From Nocardia xishanensis NBRC 101358 (GTDB lineage Bacteria > Actinomycetota > Actinomycetes > Mycobacteriales > Mycobacteriaceae): a stretch of DNA of 64,000 nt. Positions 1 through 8,678 of this stretch are shown here, one piece after another. Where the stretch lies: NCBI RefSeq assembly GCF_001613365.1, contig NZ_BDCF01000006.1, positions 124,001-188,000 on the forward strand, written 5' to 3'. The first letter of the stretch is position 1, and each line of letters opens with the position of its first letter. A model generated the notes under the pieces. It searched no databases and was not told the origin of the DNA. It was given only the letters and a program-made list of their open reading frames with translations. Position numbers and translations under genes: made by a program.

Positions 1-2
1 GG

Positions 3-686
3 AAGCTCGGTCGCGTCGGCCTGCTGATGCTCGCCGCCCTGGCCGGTCTCTCGCTGGTGTTCGCCGCCGCTTCCGCCGTGTTCTTCATCGGCGCGGGCAG
101 GCAAGTGCAACCCGCTGAGCCTTCGCCCGCCACCGGCGAGGGCACGCCGCCCGAATATCTTCCGACCACACCGCCGCCGCAGCCCGGCGGAGCCGAAAGC
201 CTGACCGGCACCAGCCTGGTGCTGACGATGGTCGCCGCCGGCGTGCTGGTCGGTGTCGCGCTGGCCGGCCTCGTGGTGGTCGCGGCGACGGCCCGGCGCA
301 AGCCCGTCCCCGCGCCGCCGCCGGAAGCCCCCGCCACGGCGACCGTCGTGGACTCGCTGGCCAGGGCCGCCGAAATGGGTCTGGCCGCGATGAACGCGCC
401 GGGCCAGGAACCGCGCACCGCCATCATCGCCTGCTACGTCGCGATGGAGCGCGGTCTCGCCGTCGACCGCGCGGCCGCCCCGCTGGCCTCCGACACCCCG
501 ATGGAAGTGCTGGCCCGCGCGTTCGAGCGCGGCGCGCTGCACGACGCCTCCGCCCGCGAGCTGGTCGCGCTGTTCGAGGAGGCCAGGTTCAGCCCGCACT
601 CGATGCTGGAGTGGCAGCGCATGCGCGCCGAACAACTGCTGCGCATCGTGCTCGCCGATCTGCAAGGGGAGGTGATGGCCGAATGA
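3..686 (+). CDS. DUF4129-domain membrane protein, 5' incomplete
   Basis: The frame is open to the window edge, and the hydrophobic stretch before the first ATG at 27 looks like part of a membrane segment, so the true start is probably outside the window. Visible are a first membrane segment, a Pro/Gly-rich extracytoplasmic linker, a second membrane segment (about residues 70-95 from the ATG) and a C-terminal cytoplasmic helical domain of DUF4129 type. It begins a run in which successive genes overlap by ATGA (with the gene at 683). DUF4129 proteins commonly sit beside MoxR and DUF58 genes, as here. The biochemical role is unknown; an envelope-linked MoxR chaperone system is an inference. Confidence 0.75.
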   Translation, partial: KLGRVGLLMLAALAGLSLVFAAASAVFFIGAGRQVQPAEPSPATGEGTPPEYLPTTPPPQPGGAESLTGTSLVLTMVAAGVLVGVALAGLVVVAATARRKPVPAPPPEAPATATVVDSLARAAEMGLAAMNAPGQEPRTAIIACYVAMERGLAVDRAAAPLASDTPMEVLARAFERGALHDASARELVALFEEARFSPHSMLEWQRMRAEQLLRIVLADLQGEVMAE

Positions 687-1180
687 ACAGGGCGGGGATC
701 GCGGCCGCCGCGATATGCGCGGTGGTGGTGCTCGAACTGATCGCGTTCGGCAAGGCGCGCGAGGGGATGCTGCTGCTCGCCGCCGTCCCCGTCGCCCTCG
801 CGCTGTTCCTGCTGATCTGGACGCTGCGCGAGCGCGAGAACGCGGAACGCGACGAGCACGCCGACGACATCGAGAACGGTCCGCTGGAGATGCTGAATCG
901 CTGGCAGGCGCGGGCGCAGATGCTGGCCGACCGGGCCGACGGCAGCAGGGCCGACTGGGATCGGCACCTGCGTCCACTACTTGCCAAAGAATTCGAGTTG
1001 TCCACGGGCATGCGGGTAGCCAAGAACCGCAGGGCGACCGAAGCGGCCGGGATTCTGCAGTTCGGACCGGAACTGTGGCGCTGGGTCGATCCGGCGAACT
1101 CGGCACTGCGCGATCAGACGACGCGCGCACCGGGCAGAGCGGCGCTGGACGAGATCCTGCGCCGCCTGCAGAAAATGTGA
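683..1180 (+). CDS. small membrane protein of the MoxR/DUF58 operon
   Basis: A 165-residue protein. The start at 683 is chosen because ATG overlaps the upstream stop as ATGA; a longer frame from 611 would run into the preceding gene. Two adjacent hydrophobic helices fill residues 4-45, followed by a charged cytoplasmic domain rich in Arg and Glu. I do not recognise a named family. Its place between the DUF4129 and MoxR genes suggests a membrane component of the same system. Codon use matches its neighbours. Confidence 0.7.
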   Translation: MNRAGIAAAAICAVVVLELIAFGKAREGMLLLAAVPVALALFLLIWTLRERENAERDEHADDIENGPLEMLNRWQARAQMLADRADGSRADWDRHLRPLLAKEFELSTGMRVAKNRRATEAAGILQFGPELWRWVDPANSALRDQTTRAPGRAALDEILRRLQKM

Positions 1181-1208
1181 AATGGGTTGAGCAAGTGCGA
1201 GTAGACAA

Positions 1209-2171
1209 ATGACGATGCCACTGGACGCGACCGTCCAGCGCACCGACGCGGTGCTGCGGGAGCTGTCCCGCGTCATCGTGGGCAAGCGCGATGAATTACA
1301 GCTGATCATGATCGCCGTGCTCTCCGGTGGGCATGTCCTCATCGAGGACCTGCCCGGACTCGGCAAGACGCTGATCGCGAGGTCGTTCGCCGCCGCGCTC
1401 GGCCTCGACTTCACCCGGGTGCAGTTCACCCCCGATTTGCTGCCCGCCGACCTGCTCGGCTCCACCATCTACGACATGAACTCGGGACGGTTCAACTTCC
1501 GCCGCGGTCCGGTGTTCACCAACGTGCTGCTGGCCGACGAGGTGAACCGCACCCCGCCGAAGACCCAGGCCGCGCTGCTGGAGGCGATGGCGGAGGGACA
1601 GGTCAGCATCGACGGCGAGACCTTCCCGCTGCCGCAGCCGTTCATCGTGCTCGCCACCGACAACCCCATCGAATACGAGGGCACCTACCCGCTGCCGGAG
1701 GCGCAGCTGGACCGCTTCGCCATTCAGCTGCGGCTCGGTTATCTCTCCGAGCACGACGAGACCCAGATGATCCGCAGGCGCCTGGAACGCGGCGCGACGC
1801 CGCCGCAGGTGGGGCAGGTGGTGGACGCCAACGGGCTGCTGGAGATGCGGCAGTCGGTCGAATACGTCACGGTGCATCCCGACGTGGTCAGCTACGTCGT
1901 CGCCCTGGCCGGCGCGACCCGCGGCCATCCGCAGGTCGAGGTCGGCGCGAGTCCGCGCGCCGAACTGGATCTGGTGCAGATGTCGCGGGCCCGCGCGCTG
2001 CTGCTCGGCCGGGACTACGTCATCCCGGAAGACGTGAAGGCGCTGGCGATTCCGGCCATGGCGCACCGGATCACGCTGCGCCCCGAGATGTGGGTGCGCC
2101 GGATCCGCGGCGAGGACGTGATCGCCGAACTGCTGCGCCGCCTGCCGGTCCCGCGCGCCGCCCAGACATGA
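1209..2171 (+). CDS. moxR: MoxR-family AAA+ ATPase
   Basis: A 320-residue ATPase of typical MoxR length. The Walker A motif is seen as GLGKT near residue 51 and Walker B as LLADEVNR near residue 106, followed by the sensor region with ATDNP. MoxR proteins act as chaperone-like ATPases that assemble or activate partners, often vWA/DUF58 proteins encoded next to them. The next gene is such a DUF58 protein and starts inside the MoxR stop codon (ATGA), so the two are translationally coupled. The client complex cannot be told from sequence. Confidence 0.93.
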   Translation: MTMPLDATVQRTDAVLRELSRVIVGKRDELQLIMIAVLSGGHVLIEDLPGLGKTLIARSFAAALGLDFTRVQFTPDLLPADLLGSTIYDMNSGRFNFRRGPVFTNVLLADEVNRTPPKTQAALLEAMAEGQVSIDGETFPLPQPFIVLATDNPIEYEGTYPLPEAQLDRFAIQLRLGYLSEHDETQMIRRRLERGATPPQVGQVVDANGLLEMRQSVEYVTVHPDVVSYVVALAGATRGHPQVEVGASPRAELDLVQMSRARALLLGRDYVIPEDVKALAIPAMAHRITLRPEMWVRRIRGEDVIAELLRRLPVPRAAQT

Positions 2172-3451
2172 CCCGCTCCAGGCACCGCGACGCGAGCGCC
2201 ACCGTCGAGGTCGAATTGCGGTGGCGCCCGGCGCCTCTGGTGTACATGCTGGCGGGCTGCGCGGCGGTGGCGCTGCTGGTCGCGGTGGTCGCCGCGCGCT
2301 GGCAGTTGGTGGTCTTCGCCGCGCCGTTGCTCGGCGTGCTTGCGACCGCGCCGTGGCAGCAGTCGCGGACCAGGATTCAAGTCGACGGCGGCGGCACGCT
2401 GCGTTGCTTCGAGACCGAGGAGGTGGTGCTCACCGTCGCCGCCTTCGTCGAGGCGGGGCACGCGCTGCTGCGCCTGAAACCGCGGTCGGTAGCGGAACTC
2501 GGGATCGAGATCGAGGAGGCGAGCGACTCGGGGGCGGCGCCCGCCGGGCTGCGGCTCGCCTTGTCGGCCGGGCGCTGGGGTCGTTACCCGGTGTCGGTGC
2601 GGGTGTCCGCGCTGAGCCCGGCGGGACTCGCGATCGCCACCGCGACGCTGCCCGCGGGACAATTGTTCGTCTACCCGGTGACCGATCCGCAGCGAATGCG
2701 CTTGCCGCGCACCGAACTTCCCGAACGGCTCGGTACCCACCTGACTCGCCGCCACGGGCCAGGCGTGGAATACGCCGACATTCGCGCCTACGCGCCGGGC
2801 GATCAGCTGCGGATCGTGAACTGGCCGGTGAGCGCGCGGCGCGGGCGGCTCTACGTCACCGAGCGGCTGACCAACCGGTCCGCCGACGTCGTCGTGCTGG
2901 TCGACACCTCGCAACAGGCGCCGGGTCCGGCGACCGATTCGCTCGAGCTGTCGGTGCGCGGCGCGGCCCAGGTCGTGCAGTCGACGCTGCAAGCGGGCGA
3001 CCGTACCGCCGTGGTCTGCCTCGGCCGGCATCCGCGCTGGCTGCGTCCCGACATCGGGCGGCGCCAGTTCTACCGCATCGTCGACACCGTCCTCGACGTG
3101 GGCGACGAGCACATCCCCACCACCGGCACCCTGGCCCCGCACGCCGCGGTTCCGATCGGCGCGATCGTGGTGGCGTTCTCCACGCTGCTCGACACCCAGT
3201 TCGCGCTGGCGCTGATCGATCTGCGTAAGCGCGGGCACGTCGTCGTGGTGGTGGACGTGTTGCGCGGCACGCCGTTTCACGCGGGACTCGATCAGACGCT
3301 GGCCCGCATGTGGCAGCTGGAACGCGCCTCGATGTACCGCGACATGGGCACGGTCGGCGTCGACATCGTGCCGTGGGCGCAGGACGCCAGGCTCGACGAG
3401 ATCATGCGCCTGCTGCCCGAACACCGTCGAACCGTGCGGGTGCGCCGATGA
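2168..3451 (+). CDS. DUF58 domain protein, MoxR partner
   Basis: A 427-residue protein starting at the ATGA overlap with moxR. Two hydrophobic helices lie near residues 20-60, then a beta-rich region, then the DUF58 core with a sequence like YAPGDQLRIVNWPVSARRG near residue 210. A vWA-like segment follows (VLVDTSQQ near residue 245), where metal binding by Asp/Ser is usual. DUF58 proteins are known partners of MoxR ATPases. The next gene also overlaps by ATGA, so the operon continues. Confidence 0.88.
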   Translation: MTRSRHRDASATVEVELRWRPAPLVYMLAGCAAVALLVAVVAARWQLVVFAAPLLGVLATAPWQQSRTRIQVDGGGTLRCFETEEVVLTVAAFVEAGHALLRLKPRSVAELGIEIEEASDSGAAPAGLRLALSAGRWGRYPVSVRVSALSPAGLAIATATLPAGQLFVYPVTDPQRMRLPRTELPERLGTHLTRRHGPGVEYADIRAYAPGDQLRIVNWPVSARRGRLYVTERLTNRSADVVVLVDTSQQAPGPATDSLELSVRGAAQVVQSTLQAGDRTAVVCLGRHPRWLRPDIGRRQFYRIVDTVLDVGDEHIPTTGTLAPHAAVPIGAIVVAFSTLLDTQFALALIDLRKRGHVVVVVDVLRGTPFHAGLDQTLARMWQLERASMYRDMGTVGVDIVPWAQDARLDEIMRLLPEHRRTVRVRR

Positions 3452-3906
3452 CCAGATTCCTCGCCGTCCTCGCGGGCGTCCTGCTCGTCGCCTCGGTGAT
3501 CCTGATGGCGCCGCTCGCGGGCATTCCCGCGCTCGTCCTCGTGATCGCGGGCTGGTGGTTCCGACCCGCCGCGGTCGCCGCCGTCCTGGTCGCGATCGCC
3601 GCCCTCGCCTGGGCCGACACCGGCGTGCTCGCCGCCGCCGCGACGGGTCTGGTCGCCACCGCCTACCTGCTGAACGCGGCTACCGTGACCGCACCGATCG
3701 GCGTCGTCCCGACCACCTTGCCCTCGGTCGTCGGCGCCGTCGTCTTCGCCGCGTGCGCGGTGGGCGCGGCCCTGTTTCCCTTACGCCTGGCGTGGGCCCC
3801 CGCCCTCGCGCCGGTCGTGGTGATCGTGTTGTACGCCTTGGTGATCCAAGGACTGGGCCCGCGTCGCGAGAGAACCGAAGAAGTAGCCGGACCGCAGGCT
3901 GGTTGA
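3448..3906 (+). CDS. four-helix integral membrane protein ending the MoxR operon
   Basis: A 152-residue, very hydrophobic protein with four or five transmembrane helices and a short charged C-terminus. The start is the ATGA overlap with the DUF58 gene; the longer frame from 3310 would duplicate coding DNA. It resembles the small membrane proteins that close actinobacterial MoxR-DUF58 operons but has no domain I can name. It is followed by a convergent gene on the other strand at 4016. Confidence 0.75.
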   Translation: MTRFLAVLAGVLLVASVILMAPLAGIPALVLVIAGWWFRPAAVAAVLVAIAALAWADTGVLAAAATGLVATAYLLNAATVTAPIGVVPTTLPSVVGAVVFAACAVGAALFPLRLAWAPALAPVVVIVLYALVIQGLGPRRERTEEVAGPQAG

Positions 3907-4015
3907 GTCGCCGGTATCCGCCAACGGATTGCCCGGCCGCCGTCGCGATAGCTCGTGCGCACCCCCGCGACGGCGGCCGAAGTGACTCGCTCGGGCGAAC
4001 GAGCCGCGCGGTCGT

Positions 4016-4876
4016 CTACCTGAACTTCAGGCTGACGTCCGCGAGCACCGGGGCGTCCTCGCGCTCGACCACCGTCGCGGCGATGACGAGTTCTCCCTCG
4101 CCCCGCCAGATCCGGGTCCGGATGGTCTCACCCGGGTAGAGCACACCGGCGAAGCGCGCGCGGAATCCGGTGACGCGGCTCGCGTCGGAATCCAAGGCGG
4201 TGTCCGTGGCGGTCTTGCAGACGATCCCGTACGTGCACAGGCCGTGCAGAATCGGATCGGGGAACCCTGCGGCGCGGGCGAACTCGGGATCGGAGTGCAG
4301 CGGATTGCGGTCGCCGAGCATCCGGTACAGCAGCGCCTGCTGCGGCAGGGTGCGCGTGGTGACGTCGAAATCCGGTGCGCGATCGGGCAGTTCCGACTTG
4401 TTGCTCGGGCCGCGTTCGCCGCCGAAACCGCCCTCACCCTTGGCGAAGATGGACGAGCGGGTGGTCCACAGCGGTGCGCCGTCGGAACCGGTGATGGTGT
4501 GCTCCTGCACGACCACCGCGGCCGAGCCCTTGTCCCAGATCTCGCTGATCCGCCCGGTGCTCGTCGCCTTGCCCGCGGCGGGGATCGGCCGGTGCACCTC
4601 CACCTCCTGGTGTCCGTGCACCACCTTCGCCAGGTCGATGTCGATGCCGGGGAAACTCACCTTGGGCGGCTCGGTCTCGTGCAAGGTCTGCGCCACGGTC
4701 GCGAACGTCGGCAGCACCTGCGGCTCCCGATCGTCCAGGTAGCGCAGCTCGGCGGCGTCGGTCCACCGCGCACCCGCGCCGAGCCCGAGCTGATAGAGCT
4801 GCACATCCGATGGCGTCCACGCGAACTCCCGGCTCGGCAGCTCCGCGCCGAGCGCGATCTTCGGGTCGATGGGCAT
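4016..4876 (-). CDS. chsH3: MaoC-like enoyl-CoA hydratase of sterol side-chain degradation (ChsH3/Hsd4B type)
   Basis: A 286-residue double hot-dog MaoC hydratase, the length of M. tuberculosis Rv3538, which it resembles through the protein (MPID..ALGAELP start, LPQQALLYRMLGDRNPLHSD hydratase motif near residue 190, ILHGLCTYG near residue 215). The D..N..H residues of the hydratase 2 motif are present (GDRNPLHSDP). The family hydrates 2-enoyl-CoA sterol side chains. The start at 4876 gives the family N-terminus and has an AGGAGAA-like site before it. In M. tuberculosis the gene directly follows kstD; here 345 nt carrying a repeat element separate the two, so it may be read from kstD or have its own promoter. 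Confidence 0.88.
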   Translation of the reverse strand: MPIDPKIALGAELPSREFAWTPSDVQLYQLGLGAGARWTDAAELRYLDDREPQVLPTFATVAQTLHETEPPKVSFPGIDIDLAKVVHGHQEVEVHRPIPAAGKATSTGRISEIWDKGSAAVVVQEHTITGSDGAPLWTTRSSIFAKGEGGFGGERGPSNKSELPDRAPDFDVTTRTLPQQALLYRMLGDRNPLHSDPEFARAAGFPDPILHGLCTYGIVCKTATDTALDSDASRVTGFRARFAGVLYPGETIRTRIWRGEGELVIAATVVEREDAPVLADVSLKFR

Positions 4877-5221
4877 CAGTTCTCCTTGTGCATGGTTGTG
4901 GACGGATTCGATCGCCCCGGTGCGCGTCGCCCACGAATCGATCCTGCGGGCAGGCGCACCCCGCTGGCAATGCCGTACCCACTCGCCGGGACAGCGGTCC
5001 ACCGGACGGCGTCCGCTTCGTTCCCGCCCTCCGCGCCGGACTGGTTCGCGCCCATGGCCTCCGGGGCTCGGAGGGGTCCCCCGCAGACCGCCCACACGGT
5101 TCGCAGAGGTTGCAGCCCCTGCGAACCGTGCGGAAGTTCTGCGAGGTCGGCACGCGCCCATTCGGCGGGAGGTACGCCAGCCGCGGTGTGGGGTGGTAGC
5201 GGTGTGGATAGGGGGCATGCC
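4877..5221. other. kstD-chsH3 spacer without a convincing gene
   Basis: No coding frame here has family resemblance or a good start. The stretch holds one copy of a dispersed imperfect repeat (5094-5148). I see no KstR-type site. Frames crossing it are high-GC artefacts. Confidence 0.6.
5094..5148. repeat. dispersed intergenic repeat, copy A
   Basis: These 55 bp match 40508-40562 at 41 of 55 positions without gaps. The core CTGCGAACCGTGCG is identical in both copies, as is CTGCGAGGTC near the end. Within this copy CACGGTTCGCA and TGCGAACCGTG form an 11-bp inverted repeat around a 14-nt loop, so the transcript could fold. Both copies are intergenic near the 3' ends of steroid genes. Confidence 0.6.
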
Positions 5222-6937
5222 CTATGCGCCGGAGGCGGCGGTGGTTGGCTGCTCTTGCTTGCGCTTGGCGATGTCGAGGACGGCGAGGTAGCCGAAGGTG
5301 ATGGCGGGGCCGATGGTGGCGCCGGGGCCCGCGTAGGTGTGGCCCATGACCGGGGTCGAGCAGTTGCCCGAGGCGTAGAGACCCTCGATGACGGTGCCGT
5401 CTTCCCGCAGCACCCGGCCCGTGGAGTCGGCGACCAGACCGCCCTTGGTGCCGAGATCGCCGGGCACCATCTTGGCCGCGTAGAACGGGCCCTGGACCAA
5501 GCCGGCGAGGCACGGGTTCGGCTTCACCGTCGGGTCGCCGTAGTACCGGTCGTAGTGGCTGTTGCCGCGGCCGAAGTCCTCGTCGGTGCCGGTCTCGGCG
5601 AAGGTGTTGAACCGCGCGACGGTCGCGGCCAGATTCTCCGCGGGCACGCCGATCGCGGCGGCCAGCTCCTCGAGGCTGTCGGCCTTGACGATGTTGTCGT
5701 TTTCCATCCAGCGGGACGGAAAGCGCAGACCAGGCTGCAATCCGGCAAAGATGTAGCGGTTCCGGTAGCGCTGGTCGAACACCAGCCACGAGGGGATGTT
5801 CTCCCCGGGACCTTCACCCTGCCCGTATTCGCCGCCGTACATGGTGTGCACAGCCTCGACGTAAGGAGCGGACTCATTACCGAATCGCTTGCCGTCGTGG
5901 TTGACGATGATGCAGCCGGGCAGGTTGCGCTCGGCGAGGGCGAACCACGGCCTGCCACCCTTGAAAACGGTCGGCCCCCACCACGCGTCCTCCATGAAGC
6001 CCACCGCGCCGCCTGCTGCCATGCCCGCGCGGATGCCGTCGCCGGTGTTCGCCGTCGCGCCGGTCGTCCACTCGGTGGTGATGGGCTGGCGCTGATACTT
6101 CGCGCGCATCTCCGCGTTGTGCTCGAAGCCGCCGCTGCCGAGCACGACGCCGTGGCGCGCGGTGAACACGACGGGCTTGCCGTCCACCGTCGCCTCGACG
6201 CCCGTGACCACGCCGTTCTCCACGATCAGGTCGGTCATCGGAGTGTTCAGCAGCACCGGCACGTTCGCGTCCATCAGCCCTTTGCGCATGGCGGCGATGA
6301 TGGCCTGTCCCATGCCGACGATGTGCTTGCCGGTGAACTTCGCCCAGTACGTGCGCGCGCCGACGCGCATGGCGCGCATCATGCCCTTCGGGTGGCGGCG
6401 AATGAGGTTGAGGCGGACGAAATCCGCCTGCATGACGACCACGTTCAGCGGCGCCTTGGCATACGGCGGTTCCAGGTTGTCCCGCTCCGCGCCGAGGACC
6501 TTCAGGTTGAACGGCTTGGGCTCGCAGGAGCGTCCTTCGCCGAGACCGCCTGGCGCCTCCGGGTAGTAGTCCGAATACCCGGGCACCCACTTCATCTTCA
6601 GCGGGGTGTGGTCGAGCACGAAGTCGAAGGCCTCGGCGCCGCGGTCGATGTAGGTGTCGATCCGGTCCTTCGGCACCACGTCGCCGACGATGCTGTGCAG
6701 GTAGGTGCGTGCGTCCTCCCGGTCGTCGGGACGGCCCGACGCGCGCAGCGCCTTGTTGCCGGGGATCCACACGCCGCCACCGGAGCGCGCGGTCGACCCG
6801 CCGTAGTGCGCGGCCTTTTCGATGATCACCGCGCTGAGGCCGTGGTGGGCGGCGGTGAGGGCGGCGGTCATGCCCGCGGCGCCACTGCCGACGACCACCA
6901 CGTCGTAGCTGTGTGGTTCAAGAACCGGATCTGTCAT
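5222..6937 (-). CDS. kstD: 3-ketosteroid delta1-dehydrogenase
   Basis: A 571-residue flavoprotein (M. tuberculosis KstD has 563 residues). The FAD-binding GSGAAG lies at residues 17-22. Active-site elements known from Rhodococcus KstD1 are visible: GYSDYYPE with the conserved tyrosines at 121-125, NESAPY (Tyr360), and TYAGPG with Tyr536 and Gly540, the pair that promotes keto-enol tautomerisation. It introduces the C1-C2 double bond into 3-ketosteroids (for example 4-androstenedione to ADD), a step needed for ring B opening. The start at 6937 gives the usual N-terminus and lies 2 nt from a KstR-like palindrome, so transcription is probably under KstR. Confidence 0.95.
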   Translation of the reverse strand: MTDPVLEPHSYDVVVVGSGAAGMTAALTAAHHGLSAVIIEKAAHYGGSTARSGGGVWIPGNKALRASGRPDDREDARTYLHSIVGDVVPKDRIDTYIDRGAEAFDFVLDHTPLKMKWVPGYSDYYPEAPGGLGEGRSCEPKPFNLKVLGAERDNLEPPYAKAPLNVVVMQADFVRLNLIRRHPKGMMRAMRVGARTYWAKFTGKHIVGMGQAIIAAMRKGLMDANVPVLLNTPMTDLIVENGVVTGVEATVDGKPVVFTARHGVVLGSGGFEHNAEMRAKYQRQPITTEWTTGATANTGDGIRAGMAAGGAVGFMEDAWWGPTVFKGGRPWFALAERNLPGCIIVNHDGKRFGNESAPYVEAVHTMYGGEYGQGEGPGENIPSWLVFDQRYRNRYIFAGLQPGLRFPSRWMENDNIVKADSLEELAAAIGVPAENLAATVARFNTFAETGTDEDFGRGNSHYDRYYGDPTVKPNPCLAGLVQGPFYAAKMVPGDLGTKGGLVADSTGRVLREDGTVIEGLYASGNCSTPVMGHTYAGPGATIGPAITFGYLAVLDIAKRKQEQPTTAASGA

Positions 6938-6938
6938 G

Positions 6939-6952
6939 TAGAACACGTTATA
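6939..6952. promoter_or_regulatory. KstR-type operator before kstD
   Basis: TAGAACACGTTATA fits the KstR form TnnAACnnGTTnnA at every fixed position. It lies immediately upstream of the kstD start on the minus strand. Confidence 0.8.
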
Positions 6953-7015
6953 GAATGGACGCGCCATTGGTCTATGTTGTGTGGCAGAAGACTTGCTCGG
7001 CGTTCCATTTGTCGA

Positions 7016-7029
7016 GGAAACTTGTTTCA
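7016..7029. promoter_or_regulatory. weaker KstR-like palindrome before the flavoprotein gene
   Basis: GGAAACTTGTTTCA holds the perfect palindrome GAAACTTGTTTC and keeps AACnnGTT, but has G where the KstR form has T at position 1. It lies 22 nt before the start at 7052. It could serve the plus-strand flavoprotein-hsaEGF unit. Confidence 0.45.
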
Positions 7030-7051
7030 GTTTCGGACCGGAGTGAAGTAC

Positions 7052-8677
7052 ATGGGCCTGGAATGGGACCTGACCGCTGACGTGGTCGTCGTCGGCTACG
7101 GAGCCGCGGGCGCGTCCGCCGCGCTGGAGGCGACGGAGGCGGGCGCGCAGGTGCTCGTGTTGGAGCGATTCACCGGCGGCGGCGCGTCCGCGCTGTCCGG
7201 CGGCATCATCTACGCGGGCGGCGGTACGTCGGTGCAGCGCGAGGCCGGGGTGGACGATACCCCTGAGCGGATGCTCGCGTACCTGGAACGCGAGGTCGGC
7301 ACGGCCGTCACACCGGCCACCCTGCGGCGGTTCGTCGACGAGAGCCCGGCCATGATCGAGTGGCTGAAGGGGCACGGCGTGCCCTTCGAAGCCTCGCTCT
7401 GCCCGTACAAGACCTCGTATCCGAACGACAGTTACTACCTGTACTACTCCGGCAGCGAGGTCTCCGGCTACGGCCGCGAGGTCGCCGAACCGGTGCAGCG
7501 CGGCCACCGCGTCAAGGGCAAGGGCACCTCGGGCAAGCAGCTCACCGGACCGCTCGCCGCCTCCGCCTCGCGTCGTGGCGTGCGCGTCGAGACCCTGACC
7601 GCGGCAAAGCGATTGATCACCGACGACAACGGCGCGGTGATCGGCGTCGAGTGCAGGTCGCTGCGCGACGCACCCGGCCGGATCAGGGAACGCTACAGCC
7701 GCATGGCCAAGCTCGCGGCCAAGCCTGGCATCTACTATCCGCCGCTGCGCAAGTCGATGGAGAAGCGCCTCGACGCGCTGGATCGCGAGTACGGCAGGAC
7801 GATTCGCGTGCAGGCTCGGCGCGGCGTGATCGTCAGCGCGGGGGGCTTCATCGCCAACCGCGCCATGCTCGGCGAATACGGCCCGCAGTACCGCGCCGGT
7901 CTCGCGCTCGGCACCACCGGCGACGACGGCAGCGGCATCCTGCTCGCACGACAGGCGGGCGCTGCCACCGACCGCATGGGCAACGTCTCGGCGTGGCGAT
8001 TCATCCTGCCGCCCAGCGCTTTCACCGGCGCGGTGCTGGTCGACGCGCACGGTCGGCGGGTGATCGACGAGACCCGCTACGGCGCGGCGGTCGGCCACGC
8101 GCTGATCAACGAGCACGAAGGCAAGGGCTGGCTGCTCGCCGACGCGAACCTGATGAGCACCGCGATCCGGCAGATCCGCACCCAGGCGACCTGGTTCCAG
8201 CGCGCTCAGTTCGAGGTGATGCGCCGCAGCGCCGTGCGCGGCGCGACGCTGGAAGCCGCCGCGGCAGCCGCGGGTATCGATCCGGCCGGGCTGCGCGCGA
8301 CCGTCGACGCGCACAACGCCGCCATCGCGAACGGCACGCCCGACCCGGTCGGCAAGCCCGCCGAATTCACCGAACCGGTGCGCAGCGGCCCGTACTGGCT
8401 GTTGGATGTGGGGATCAAACCGAGCCTGACCAATCCGTGCCCGATGCTCACCCTCGGCGGCGTGGTCGTCGACGAGCGGACCGGCGCGGTGAAAACAGCT
8501 GATGGCGAAGACATTCCCGGCCTGTACGCCGCGGGCCGGACCGCCGTCGGCATCTGCTCGGACTCCTATGTCAGCGGTCTGTCGCTGGCCGACTGCGTCT
8601 TCTCCGGTCGCCGCGCGGGGCGGTCCGCGGCGGGCGAACAGGCCGTCCTCGAAAAAGCAACAGTGGAAGGAAACTAG
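7052..8677 (+). CDS. KstD-like FAD-dependent oxidoreductase, substrate unknown
   Basis: A 541-residue flavoprotein of the fumarate reductase/ketosteroid dehydrogenase superfamily. GYGAAG near residue 16 is the FAD Rossmann motif, and GLYAAGRTAVG with SYVSGLSLADC near the C-terminus is the FAD-closing segment. It lacks the TYAGPG motif of true KstD, so it is not a simple duplicate. ATG 7052 is preferred over GTG 7043 because GGAG at 7040-7043 is 8 nt from the ATG. Only 1 nt separates its stop from the hsaE start, so it is co-transcribed with the HsaEGF genes. In M. tuberculosis kstD and hsaE are adjacent without this gene. A role on a steroid or a steroid-derived ketone is inferred from context. 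Confidence 0.8.
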   Translation: MGLEWDLTADVVVVGYGAAGASAALEATEAGAQVLVLERFTGGGASALSGGIIYAGGGTSVQREAGVDDTPERMLAYLEREVGTAVTPATLRRFVDESPAMIEWLKGHGVPFEASLCPYKTSYPNDSYYLYYSGSEVSGYGREVAEPVQRGHRVKGKGTSGKQLTGPLAASASRRGVRVETLTAAKRLITDDNGAVIGVECRSLRDAPGRIRERYSRMAKLAAKPGIYYPPLRKSMEKRLDALDREYGRTIRVQARRGVIVSAGGFIANRAMLGEYGPQYRAGLALGTTGDDGSGILLARQAGAATDRMGNVSAWRFILPPSAFTGAVLVDAHGRRVIDETRYGAAVGHALINEHEGKGWLLADANLMSTAIRQIRTQATWFQRAQFEVMRRSAVRGATLEAAAAAAGIDPAGLRATVDAHNAAIANGTPDPVGKPAEFTEPVRSGPYWLLDVGIKPSLTNPCPMLTLGGVVVDERTGAVKTADGEDIPGLYAAGRTAVGICSDSYVSGLSLADCVFSGRRAGRSAAGEQAVLEKATVEGN

Positions 8678-8678
8678 C

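Noticed and set aside
4244..8677. A 1477-codon open frame on the plus strand.
   Set aside because: Only its last 541 codons match a family; the rest runs antisense to chsH3 and kstD, which have full catalytic motifs.
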